From Kribbella sp. ALI-6-A (GTDB lineage Bacteria > Actinomycetota > Actinomycetes > Propionibacteriales > Kribbellaceae): a DNA stretch of 41,883 bases. The first letter of the stretch is position 1; every line of letters starts with the position of its first letter. Of this stretch, positions 1 to 8,359 are shown one piece after another. A program made the position numbers and the translations under genes. The notes under the pieces were generated by a model, which searched no databases, had not been told where the DNA came from, and worked only from the letters and a program-made list of their open reading frames with translations. The stretch covers positions 1 to 41,883 of the forward strand of contig NZ_MTQN01000003.1 of NCBI RefSeq assembly GCF_001984195.1. Direction: 5' to 3'.

Positions 1-1500
1 GTGTGTAGGTGTGGCCGTGGTTGGCGGCTTCGCGGGCGAGGCGTTCGGCGACCTGCTGGTCGCCAGCCTGCATGATTGGCACCACTAGCTCCCGCAGCGC
101 GTTGGTGTGGCCGTGGTCGGCGGCTTCGCGGGCGAAGCGTTCAGCGCCCGGCTGGTCGCCAGCGATGTGGCACAGCCAGGCCAGGTTTCTCAGCGCGTCT
201 TTGTCGCCGCGGTCGGCGGCTTCGCGGGCGAGGCGTTCGGCGCCCGGCTGGTCACCAGCCTCGTGGCGCGCCTTTACAAGCTCCAGCAGTGTGTAGGTGT
301 GGCCGTGGTCGGCGACTTCGCGGGCGAGGCGTTCGGCGCCCGGCTGGTCGCCAGCCTCCGCGCGTTGCACTGCTAGTTTGTGCAGCGCGTTGGGGTGGCG
401 GTGGTTGGCGGCTTCGCGAGCCACGCGTTCAGCGCCCGGCTGGTCATCGGCTCGCATGCGCAGCTCTGCTAGTTCCAACAGCGCCTCGATGTAGCCGCGG
501 TTGGCGGCTTCGCGGTACAGGCGTTCGGCTCCCGGCTGGTCACCGGCTCGTAGACGTAACACCGCCAGCTGCCGCAGCGCGTAGTTGTCGCCGCGGTCGG
601 CGGCCTCGCGGTACAGGCGTTCGGCGCTTGGCTGGTCGCCGGCCTGCATGCACAGCGCCGCCAGTTCTTTCAGCGCGTATTTGTCCCCGCGGTTGGCGGC
701 TTCCAGGGCGAGGCGTTCAGCGCCCGGCTGGTCACCAGCCTTGTGACGCGCCTCTGCAAGCTCCCGCAGTGTGTAGGTCTCGCCGCGGTCGGCGACCTCG
801 CGGGCGAAGCGTTCGGCACCCGGCTGGTCACCAGCCTCGTGGCGCAGCCTGGCCAATTCGTGCAGCGCGTAGGGGTGCCCGTGGTCGGCGGCTTCGCGGG
901 CGAGGCGTTCGGCTCCCGGCTGGTCACCGGCTCGTAGACGCAGCACAGCCAGTCTTTGCAGCGCGTCGGTGTAGCCGCGGTCGGCTGCCTCGCGGTATAG
1001 GCGTTCGGCTCCCGGCTGGTCACCGGCCCGTAGACGCAGCACAGCCAGTCTTTGCAGCGCGTCGGTGTCGCCGCGGTCGGCTGCCTCGCGGTACAGGCGT
1101 TCGACGCTCGGCTGGTCGCCGGCCTGCATGCACAGCACCGCCAACTGCCGCAGCGCGTGGTTGTCGCCGCGGTTGGCGGCTTCGCGGGCTACGCGTTCGG
1201 CTCCCGGCTGGTCACCGGCTCGCATGCGCAGCTCCGCCAGTTCGTGCAGCGCGTTGGTATCGCCGCGGTTGGCGGCTTCGCGGTACAGGCGTTCGGCGCC
1301 CGGTTGGTCACCGGCTCGCATGCACAGCACCGCCAACTGCCGCAGCGCATAGTTATCGCCGCTGTCGGCAGCTTCGCGGGCCACGCGTTCGGCTCCCGCC
1401 TGGTCACCGGCTCGCATGCGCAGTTCCGCTAGTTTGTGCAGCGCGTTGGTGATGCCGTGGTCGGCGGCTCCGCGGTACAGGCGAGCGGCACGTTGGAATC
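1..1500 (-). repeat. Tandem 96-bp (32-residue) TPR-like repeats
   Basis: The plus-strand word gctggtc (or a close variant) recurs at 55, 151, 247, 343, 439, 535, 631, 727, 823, 919, 1015, 1111, 1207, 1303 and 1399, exactly 96 bp apart. On the coding strand each unit reads roughly GDQPGAERLYREAADRGD followed by ALRELAxLRxxA. A degenerate first unit lies at about 1495. The unit is 32 residues long, shorter than the classic 34-residue TPR. The array continues off the left edge. Confidence 0.9.
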
Positions 1501-2917
1501 GTCCACGGGTACGGGCCGCAGCTGCGAGCTCAATGAGAATGTGAGGATCGCTGCCCTCAGCGGCGGCGGCCCAAAATGTGCCGGGTGGGTAGTAGCGGGC
1601 ACGTTCGCTGCGTACCTGTTGTTCGACGTAGTCGGACAACCGCAGACCAGCCTCGTCGATGGACTCACCCGGCAGCGATCTTCGGCCGGACAGAGGCCCC
1701 AGGGCACCGTGGCAGTCCTTCTTCAGGTAGTCAATCGCTACATCAAACCACTGGCTGCCGTCAGTCCCGTTCCACACATCGGGGTCAAGGTACCCGGGTG
1801 CCGCCGCGCGGAGAAATTCGACGGGCAAGTAGAGCCAACTGCTGAGCCTGCGTGCATCCACTGCGGCTTGGATGATCGCCTGAGCATGCTCGCTTGCTCC
1901 TTCATAGCGACGGAGCTGTTCGAATGCGCCAGCAAGGTGCTGCGTGATCCGAGAGCTTTGCCCGGCAGCGAACCTCAGGCGCGAATCGGCGCTGATCTGC
2001 TGCTGAGCCGCAGCCAGTTCGTCGGCAGAGAACTTCGGAGGAACGTGTACCTCAAGGCAGCGCCCAGGATCCAGTAGCGCCCGGGCAGCTTCATGACCCT
2101 TCGACTGCTTGTCAGTGAGGATGTCGCGGCGATCCGGCCACAGAGAGCCAAGCACAATGAAAGGCCCGCGATCCTTATCGTGTAGCAGTTCCTGGAGCAT
2201 CGAGGCGACCTGTTCACCGGCGGCAGGCTCCAGATATCTGTGAGCCTCGTCCAGCCAGATCACCGTATTCGGTGCGATCACGTCGGCGGCCAACGCGTCG
2301 ATGACCGCCTGCGGGCGATGCGGGATCAACGGGTGCCAGACTCTCCAGTGACGCAGTTCCGCGCGCATAGCTTCCCAGCAGGTCCTGGTCTTGCCTGTCG
2401 ACGAACCGCCGACCAACATGATCACCCGGTTGTCTGTGCCGGCAGCACGGAGTTCGCGCCGAAGCAGTTCGTCGTGACTCCGCGCCAAGTACGGCGGCAA
2501 TACCGAAGCGCCGGACCGATCAGGCGCGATGGCTTTGTGCACCTCGTGGACGAGTGCATCCTCGTCTGTGAGTTCACCGATCGTCCGCCCAAGATACGGC
2601 CGGTCGGCTGGCTCCGCGCCCGACCCGGCCGTGGTCTCCGCCTTGGAAAGAACGCGTAGCCTTCGCCACCAATCGAGAGCATGACGCTGGTGCCTGGGAT
2701 CGATCTCTGCGGCCAAGGCCTCGAGGAGTTCGATGACCTTGTCCTGATCGCCCGCCCGGCGGGCGTTAACCGCCTTGCCGCCCAGCCAGTCGCTGAGCGT
2801 TTGTACCGGCACGTCCAAGGCAGGGACCAGTCGCCGCTGGCACAAGGCGCGAAGCTGACCCGGCATGGGTGCTCCGGCAACCTGATGCAGACGTTGTAGC
2901 TCGGCGTCGAACCTGGT
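1..2917 (-). CDS. HTH-like / P-loop NTPase with C-terminal TPR-like repeats (3' end outside window)
   Basis: The frame is open from the ATG at 2917 to the window edge, giving 972 codons with no stop. The N-terminal part (about residues 20-60) has a spacing that resembles an XRE-type HTH (QLRALCQRR..VPVQTLSDWLGGKAV). A P-loop NTPase follows, with Walker A GGSSTGKT at residues 170-177 and Walker B VIWLDEAH with D223/E224. From about residue 472 to the edge run 32-residue helical repeats. No in-frame start exists upstream before the stop at 3056-3058, apart from a TTG at 2920. GGGAG precedes the ATG closely. The layout of HTH, STAND-like NTPase and repeat sensor is familiar in actinobacterial signalling and in STAND-type antiviral proteins; a defence role is inference. 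All plus-strand ORFs across the repeats are antisense. Confidence 0.85.
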
Positions 2918-3137
2918 CATCAACTCCCGCTGCTCCCCCGCGTCGTCTGCTGGCCGCAGATCATGCCCGGTACGGAACCCGACCGGATCAGGCGGATAAA
3001 CCGGATCACGACTGGGTGGTCCGGCCTTTCTACGGCGTGTCGCACGGTAGCGAACCTAGGCTCGCACGTCACGCCTCACCCATGTGGCTTTCTGGCATCA
3101 CGTGCACCACCCATCGAAACCACTGAGGTGACAGACA

Positions 3138-3308
3138 ATGACACTCCTGCAACTCCTCCACGACGGAGCCCATTCCGCCGCGGCGCTCTACGCCTGGACC
3201 ATCACTCTCACCACCATCACCGCGCTGAGCGCGCCGGAACCGGACCAGCGTAAGAACGCGCGCCAGGTCTTGGCCCTTCTTCTCCTGCGGCGATCCCGCC
3301 CAGAATAG
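3138..3308 (+). CDS. Small hypothetical protein (56 aa)
   Basis: The ATG at 3138 follows a clear ribosome-binding site (GAGGTG, 8 nt upstream). The frame reads MTLLQLLHDGAHSAAALYAW and then a Thr/Leu-rich hydrophobic stretch, with an Arg-rich end and a TAG stop. The hydrophobic part could be a short membrane or amphipathic helix (residues 14-33). It lies between the divergent NTPase gene and the downstream resolvase. I recognise no family. The evidence is the RBS, the GC-rich third positions and the lack of a competing ORF. Confidence 0.5.
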   Translation: MTLLQLLHDGAHSAAALYAWTITLTTITALSAPEPDQRKNARQVLALLLLRRSRPE

Positions 3309-3464
3309 AGCCGGCCTCGTGGCCGAGCATCGTGCTCGGCCACCGGTCGATGGCGAGTCGACCGTTGCCGGACTTGGTTCGATGAAGATCGCATACCGCG
3401 ATCGGCAGGGCGTGCGCAGCGCGAGCTGCCACCCGTCGAGGTGCCGAAGATGTGAGTGGCTCCG

Positions 3465-3605
3465 GCGCCGTTCGGCAAACGATCGATTTCCGAACAGCGC
3501 GCGCGGCCCGGCGGAACTTGGACGCGCCACGCTGGTGATGGTGTTCGGAACCTGTTCGGAAACGGTTAGTGTCCGAATCCCTAAACGAACACGTTTGCCG
3601 AACGC
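3465..3605. promoter_or_regulatory. Cluster of TTCGG/CCGAA repeats before the resolvase (res-like site or operator)
   Basis: An imperfect 24-bp palindrome spans 3471-3494 (TTCGGCAAACGA/TCGATTTCCGAA, 10 of 12 positions paired). GTTCGGAA occurs twice 11 bp apart (3543 and 3554). CCGAA follows at 3573. GTTTGCCGAAC at 3593-3603 is an exact inverted copy of GTTCGGCAAAC at 3470-3480. Serine resolvases commonly act at paired imperfect inverted repeats beside their own gene, and these sites also repress the gene. Whether this is a crossover site or only an operator cannot be told from sequence. Confidence 0.5.
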
Positions 3606-3616
3606 AAGGAGTGTGC

Positions 3617-4582
3617 ATGGCTCTCGTCGGACTGGTTCGCGTCAGCACTAGATCTCAGGAGACCGCCCGGCAGCACGATGCGCTCGACCCGATCTGCGTG
3701 AAGGTCTTCGAGGAGAAGCTGTCGGGCACGTTGCGCACCGAGGACCGGCCCGAGCTGACCGAGGCGTTGGACTACCTGCGCGAGGGCGACATGCTGACCG
3801 TGCAGGAGGTTGACCGGCTCGGTCGCAACCTGCTCGAAGGACTGATCGTGCTCAACGACCTGTTCCAGCGCGGCGTGGCAGTCAAGGTGCTCGAAGGCAT
3901 CGCCGCCGGCGAGCACGTCGAGCGGTCCCTGATTCTCGATCTTGCCCTCGCACTTGCCGAAGACCGGCGTCGCGACCTCGCCAGGAAGACCAAGAACGGT
4001 CTCGACGCCGCCCGGGCCCGCGGCCGCGTCGGTGGCCGGCCCACCGTGGTCGACGCCGACAAGCGCCGAGCGATCCTCGCGCGCCGGGCCGAACGCGAAT
4101 CGCTCCGGACCATCTCCAAGGGCGTCGGCGTCAGCCTGGCCGTCGTACACCGCGTGGTCACAGAGCACGAGGCCCAGCTGGTGCTGAGCGCCGCCGAGCC
4201 GGCCGAGCAGCAAGTGAGCAGCGCCCCGCTGTCGATGCCGGCGCCGCCGACGACGTCGTCGTGCCCGGGCTGCGGCCACCGGCCGAACGGCCAGCGCGAC
4301 CAACGGCTGCTACGCGACGCACTCGGAACCGTCTGGCTCCTTGCCGACCCCGACCGGCCGGGAGAAGTGCGCGAGCACTGGTACTGCGACCACTGCCAAC
4401 CGCACGGGGCCGACCTGGTCATGTGCCCCTGCGGCGGCGACAGCGTGATGACCAGTGCCGAGCTGGCCGGCCATGCCGACATCAGCACCAGCGCGGTCAC
4501 CCGCTGGCTCACCAGCCACGGCTGGATCCACCACGAGGGCACCTGGTACTGCGCCCGGCACTTCTCCCCCGCCGACCAGTGA
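3617..4582 (+). CDS. Serine recombinase (resolvase family) with cysteine-rich C-terminal extension
   Basis: Start chosen at ATG 3617, because AAGGAG lies 6 nt upstream and the protein then begins MALVGLVRVSTRSQE, as resolvases do; 321 aa. The catalytic serine is S10, and the VDRLGRN segment carries the conserved arginines of the fold. A resolvase HTH follows (ADKRRAILARRAERESLRTI.., about residues 150-185). Ordinary resolvases end near residue 190. This one continues with CPGC (216-219), YCDHC (C257, C260), MCPCGG (C270, C272) and a winged-helix-like stretch ending at C312, so it probably binds zinc. Its stop overlaps the start of the next gene. Confidence 0.9.
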   Translation: MALVGLVRVSTRSQETARQHDALDPICVKVFEEKLSGTLRTEDRPELTEALDYLREGDMLTVQEVDRLGRNLLEGLIVLNDLFQRGVAVKVLEGIAAGEHVERSLILDLALALAEDRRRDLARKTKNGLDAARARGRVGGRPTVVDADKRRAILARRAERESLRTISKGVGVSLAVVHRVVTEHEAQLVLSAAEPAEQQVSSAPLSMPAPPTTSSCPGCGHRPNGQRDQRLLRDALGTVWLLADPDRPGEVREHWYCDHCQPHGADLVMCPCGGDSVMTSAELAGHADISTSAVTRWLTSHGWIHHEGTWYCARHFSPADQ

Positions 4583-5073
4583 CAGCGAGCGCGTTTTCGC
4601 TTTCGGACCCGTCCGACGAACTTCTGTCCCTGGCCGAGGTGGGGCGGATCCTCGGCGCGACGAGGATGACGGTTCACCGCATGGCGGTCGCCGGCCAGTT
4701 CGAAGGCGCGTACCAGGGGCCGCCACGGAAGAACTGGCAGATCCCCCGGACCAGCGCCGAGCGCGTCGCCGTCGAGTGGAGCCGGCGCATCAGCACCGGC
4801 GCGGCCGCCGCGATGCTCGGCGTCGGCACCGACAAGTTCCGCGAGCTCCTCCGCACCGGCCTACTGACCCGGCACCGCTACAGCCCTGACCCCATCTCGA
4901 TCGACGAAGTCCAGCACCTCATCGACACCGACGCACTGACCGACCCCGTCCACCGCGGCCGCATCCCTACCCGTCAAGCCGCACAGGCACTCGGCCTCAA
5001 CCCCAATACGCTGTCCCACCTCGCCGGCGCCGACCGGATTCCCGCGACCCGCGACCGGCACGGCAGGTGGTGA
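4579..5073 (+). CDS. Multi-HTH DNA-binding protein (MerR/excisionase-like)
   Basis: The GTG at 4579 overlaps the resolvase stop (GTGA), so the two are translationally coupled; 164 aa. Three successive HTH-like modules are visible: LAEVGRILGATRMTVHRMA (about 17-35), TGAAAAMLGVGTDKFRELL (about 75-93) and TRQAAQALGLNPNTLSHLA (about 133-151). The last module ends abruptly at HGRW before a TGA. After that stop another frame continues DFRPRHVELYRRARAV to a TAG at 5135-5137, which looks like the missing end, so a one-base insertion near 5071 may have truncated the protein. Likely role: directionality or control factor for the resolvase. That is inference. Confidence 0.75.
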   Translation: MTASAFSLSDPSDELLSLAEVGRILGATRMTVHRMAVAGQFEGAYQGPPRKNWQIPRTSAERVAVEWSRRISTGAAAAMLGVGTDKFRELLRTGLLTRHRYSPDPISIDEVQHLIDTDALTDPVHRGRIPTRQAAQALGLNPNTLSHLAGADRIPATRDRHGRW

Positions 5074-5492
5074 TTTTCGCCCGAGGCACGTGGAGCTGTA
5101 CCGGCGGGCGCGGGCCGTGAGGGTCCCTCGTAGTTAGGGGGACTGGGTGAGGCAGGTAGTGGTCGGTCGTTGACGGAAGGCTTCGGCGACCCGGGAGAGG
5201 CGAATGGCACCTCGGTAGGGCCTCGTGGGGCGTTGAAACAAAGCAGACGGGCGCGGGGTGGGGGCGTTTCTGCAGACTGTCGGTGCAGCGACGTATAACG
5301 GAGTCGTAAGTCGGCCGTCTGGGCCGACGCCGATCTGCGACTGGAGTCATCGCGATGTGCAAGTCCCGTGCTCTGGTGGCGTCCACTACCAGCTGAGCAT
5401 CCGCTCGGCGGTGGAAACCACTTCGACCCCAAGGAGAGACCCGACTTCCAGGTTCATGGACGCACCAGAGCACGGCCCGTTTACGGGAGCCG
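5074..5492. other. Intergenic, no intact gene
   Basis: Apart from the apparent out-of-frame tail of the HTH gene (to 5137), I see no convincing coding frame, tRNA or terminator here. Confidence 0.5.
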
Positions 5493-5879
5493 GTGTCGAC
5501 CGCCATGACCGCAGATCTCACGACCGACTTCATCACCGCAATCAGCCAGGCGCTGAGCGGCATCGACCCGACCCTCGGGCTTCTAGTGGCCGCGTTCGCC
5601 GGCTTGACCAACCTCGCGATTCGCTTCTTCCACAGCGAACAAGGCCAGCATCTCGCCTGGTTCCTCGTCTTCTCCTGCGTTCACGGCGTGCGGGCTGCGA
5701 AGAAGCTCGCACTGGACAAGACGTTCCCGACCGGATGGGCCCTCAAAGAGGTGACACCCACCGAAGAAGCCAGGCCGCCTCAACGAGCCGATGAAACCAC
5801 CGTCGAACCCGCCTCTTCTGCACCGGACGCGGACAGCAACTCTGGGCCCGACCAGATCGAGCTGATCGAGCGCGACTGA
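5493..5879 (+). CDS. Small membrane-associated hypothetical protein (128 aa)
   Basis: The GTG at 5493 or the ATG at 5505 could be the start; neither has well-spaced Shine-Dalgarno sequence. The protein has a hydrophobic segment (about residues 26-44, LGLLVAAFAGLTNLAIRFF) and a weaker second one (LAWFLVFSCVHGVRAAKKL). A Pro/Glu/Asp-rich tail follows, presumably cytoplasmic. No family recognised. A hairpin suited to termination follows at 5890-5932. Confidence 0.65.
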   Translation: MSTAMTADLTTDFITAISQALSGIDPTLGLLVAAFAGLTNLAIRFFHSEQGQHLAWFLVFSCVHGVRAAKKLALDKTFPTGWALKEVTPTEEARPPQRADETTVEPASSAPDADSNSGPDQIELIERD

Positions 5880-5889
5880 CCCACCGCGG

Positions 5890-5932
5890 GTACGACGGCC
5901 CTGGGCCCGAGGCGGGTACGGGGCCGTCGTAC
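5890..5932. terminator. Bidirectional hairpin between convergent genes
   Basis: GTACGACGGCCC (5890-5901) pairs perfectly with GGGCCGTCGTAC (5921-5932) around a 19-nt loop. It lies between the plus gene ending at 5879 and the minus gene ending at 5964. There is no U-tract, which is usual for actinobacterial hairpin terminators. Confidence 0.6.
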
Positions 5933-5963
5933 GTCGCCGGCGTTTGCTCGCACTTATAGCCGC

Positions 5964-6149
5964 TCAGCCCCTGAGCCGCGCGAGCAGGATGCACGTCGGC
6001 GTCCAAAGGCCGGCGGCCACAGCGAGGGCGGTGGCGGGTATGCCCAGCTTGGCGCCGAGCAGCAGCAACGATCCGAACAGCAGCGTCGCGAGGATGATGT
6101 GGCCGGGTCGGGGTGGTGGCACCGAGGCCAATGGGCGCTCTACGCTCAC
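5964..6149 (-). CDS. Small two-TM membrane protein (61 aa)
   Basis: GTG at 6149 is chosen because GGAG lies 8 nt upstream; a longer frame to 6293 has no membrane character. After a Pro-rich N-terminus come two hydrophobic helices (residues about 18-32 and 36-57) ending in LLARLRG. Length and topology resemble small holin-like or immunity-type membrane proteins, but nothing in the sequence fixes a function. It is convergent with the gene ending at 5879. Confidence 0.6.
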   Translation of the reverse strand: MSVERPLASVPPPRPGHIILATLLFGSLLLLGAKLGIPATALAVAAGLWTPTCILLARLRG

Positions 6150-6804
6150 TATGGAGCTCCAGTTCTCTTGACAGGGGTCTGTGGGTTCTTCTGAGGCGGT
6201 TTCCCGGGGTCCAGCCGGGGGCCGCCTCTCTATTTCCGCTAGCTTGCGCGAATCGCCGGTAGTCCGGCGACTCGATCGGGGGTACTCGCCCAACCTCGTT
6301 CTCCTCTCATATGGCCAACGCTAGATGCCGAAAGCCCTTGTGTCCGGTCCAATCCGTTCCGTCACCAGCGGCCGCGCGGTCTCGGTGCTCTGGTACAACA
6401 AGCAGCGCTTCCGCTGCTCGACAAGCAGCATGTACCGGTCGAACCCCTAACGTTGCGTCGAACCCTGATCTTTGTCAGACACGCGAATCGGTGGTGGAGC
6501 CGTCGACCGAGTCGGGCGGCACTCAGCGCACGGTAGAGCAACCAAGATGTGTGAACGCAAGCCCCACCGCGCACCACACACGTCCGCCCGGCGCGAAGAT
6601 GCCTCTTACATTGGAGGCTTTGACTGGCGCGACGCTCACCAGTGACGAAGGTCAGACACGGAGCCGGTATAACGGACTTCTACCGCTGATCAGGACAGCA
6701 TCCGCGGCGAGGCCCTCGAGGATCTGTCGGGGTGACGGGCTACCGTCGTCGAGATGCGTACTTACGAACGCTCAGCACGGTGCCAGGAGCAAGAGGAGGT
6801 CAGG
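6150..6804. other. Intergenic, no gene seen
   Basis: About 650 bp without a frame that shows coding-like third-position bias or a supported start. Base composition is less GC-rich than its neighbours. It presumably holds the promoters of the two divergent small genes on either side. Confidence 0.4.
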
Positions 6805-7014
6805 GTGGCTGACAGGATCACGATGGTCGACGACAGTGACGACAGCCAGAAGTACGGCCAGCATTTGCTGGGCGGCCCGTTGAAGGGAACCGAAGAGAAA
6901 GGCCAGCAGGTTCTGCCTAGGACGGGGAACCCGCCCCAAGCCGGTCAGAACGCCAACAAGCTCATTGTTCCGGAGGTGCCGCTTCCTCCGCAGCCTCCGG
7001 CTGAGGACGACTGA
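6805..7014 (+). CDS. Small acidic, proline-rich hypothetical protein (69 aa)
   Basis: GTG at 6805 is preceded by AGGAGG with 5-nt spacing, so it is preferred to the ATG at 6754. The product is hydrophilic: an acidic start (VADRITMVDDSDDSQ), a Gly/Lys middle and a Pro-rich end (PEVPLPPQPPAEDD). No domain recognised. Its last 53 nt overlap the 3' end of the convergent DUF6338 gene. Confidence 0.6.
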   Translation: MADRITMVDDSDDSQKYGQHLLGGPLKGTEEKGQQVLPRTGNPPQAGQNANKLIVPEVPLPPQPPAEDD

Positions 7015-7768
7015 CGGCCGGCGTCCGGTAGTCGTTGATGTTCTGGTCGCGCTGCAGTTTCGACACGAACATGGCCGAGATCTGACGGGCTGAGATGGTC
7101 ACGTTCGAGACTGGGTAGTCGTGGAGGACCTTTCCCTTCGGTCCGCGCCACTTGATCGGCGGACCCAGGATCAGTTCTCGGTCCGAGGTGTCCGCACCGA
7201 TGTTGCTGTAGGAGACAACCGCGCCGCTGACCCACGCTCCGTCGGTGAGTCTGATGTCCACCAACATCTCGAAGCCCTCGGCGTCGTGGAACAGTGCGAA
7301 CCAGGCGGACATCGTCGACGGGTGCACGAAAGTGATCCGCTGCCAGAGCCAACGTACGGCCGCGAAGAGCGGCCGGCGCTTTCTGATTCGGATCCACTTG
7401 AGTCCCCGCGCCACGCGGTGACCCCACGGGGGGACCTTTGCGCCGCGGAACAGTGTGACCAGGTACGCCACCGCAATCGCTGCCACGAGCAGGCCGACCG
7501 CCCACCAGAGCAAGGTCTCGGGGTGGTAGTACCAGTACTTGCGCGGTTCCCGGACAAGCCGCCCAAAGTCGATATGCCGTGACCACAGCCAGGACGTGGC
7601 GATGAGTACGAAGGCCTCAGTGGCAACGCTGACGGCCGCCACTGTAGCTGTCTCCCGCAGCACCGATGTGGTCCGTTCGGTTCCCCTGCGCTCCTTGCCG
7701 ACTTGATAGAAGAAGCCCGGCAGCAGGAGTACGACGAACAACAACACCCCAGAAAGCGTGGTTGGCAT
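6962..7768 (-). CDS. DUF6338 family membrane protein
   Basis: 268 aa from ATG 7768. Three hydrophobic segments lie in the N-terminal 110 residues: LSGVLLFVVLLLPGFFYQV, VAAVSVATEAFVLIATSWLW and a segment around WWAVGLLVAAIAVAYLVTLF. A soluble C-terminal domain follows (FEMLVDIRLTDGAWVSGAVV..), ending in a Pro/Glu-rich tail. This matches the actinobacterial DUF6338 pattern as I know it: several membrane helices followed by a small beta-rich domain. Function unknown. The 3' end overlaps a convergent small gene. Confidence 0.75.
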   Translation of the reverse strand: MPTTLSGVLLFVVLLLPGFFYQVGKERRGTERTTSVLRETATVAAVSVATEAFVLIATSWLWSRHIDFGRLVREPRKYWYYHPETLLWWAVGLLVAAIAVAYLVTLFRGAKVPPWGHRVARGLKWIRIRKRRPLFAAVRWLWQRITFVHPSTMSAWFALFHDAEGFEMLVDIRLTDGAWVSGAVVSYSNIGADTSDRELILGPPIKWRGPKGKVLHDYPVSNVTISARQISAMFVSKLQRDQNINDYRTPAVSRPQPEAAEEAAPPEQ

Positions 7769-8359
7769 CGGTCGCGTCTCCTGACGGGCGTTCGGCGGTT
7801 AATCGTCCCACCTCATCATCAGCGACCGGGGTCGGGTTTCACGGAAAGCCACGTCTGGCGTCGTGGCCCCATCAAAGGAACCGGCTTCGGAATCTCCGGG
7901 ACGACGAACCCGGGTCGAGGCGGAGCGCCGACCGAACCACGTGGTTGCATCGTTAGATCAGCGCGAACCAGGGTCGTACGGCGTACCGCATCGTGCTTCG
8001 GTCTCTCGTCGGTCAGGCGCCCTCCGAGGTCCGACGAATCCGGCGACCTGCTGCGGGGCGCGACGTTGATGGACCCGATCACCGCAACGGCTCTCCAGCT
8101 CGCCGAAGAGTGGGACGGCCTTAACTCGGCAGCCCCGCCCGCCGCGGTCCGGTACTGATCCACAGCGCCGGCGCGTTCGAGTGCCTCCAGTGCGGTCCAA
8201 CGAGACAGCCGTGCCCGCCACCTATCACGACGTCGACCAGGCCGCCGTTCCTTGCGACGACGCCTTGCGTTGTTGGGACTTCACAATCCACCGGTCGTGC
8301 TTGCGGTGCTCCGGGCGCGGCCTGTGATCAGGCCTGCTCCCGCCCGTCGATGACGACTG
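7769..8359. other. Intergenic with one copy of a dispersed repeat, no intact gene
   Basis: About 590 bp with no supported gene. A 29-codon frame (8072-8158, MDPITATALQLAEEWDG..) could be a remnant. The segment at about 7992-8016 (cgtgcttcggtctctcgtcggtcaggcg) recurs almost exactly at about 9901-9928. Confidence 0.4.

Noticed and set aside
76..1452. Long plus-strand Arg/Gly-rich frames over the first 1.5 kb
   Set aside because: They are antisense of the 96-bp repeat array; the minus strand encodes the regular 32-residue helical repeat linked to a P-loop domain.
1..1500. Could the regular repeats be a CRISPR array?
   Set aside because: The units are 96 bp, coding, and similar along their whole length, with no alternating unique spacers.
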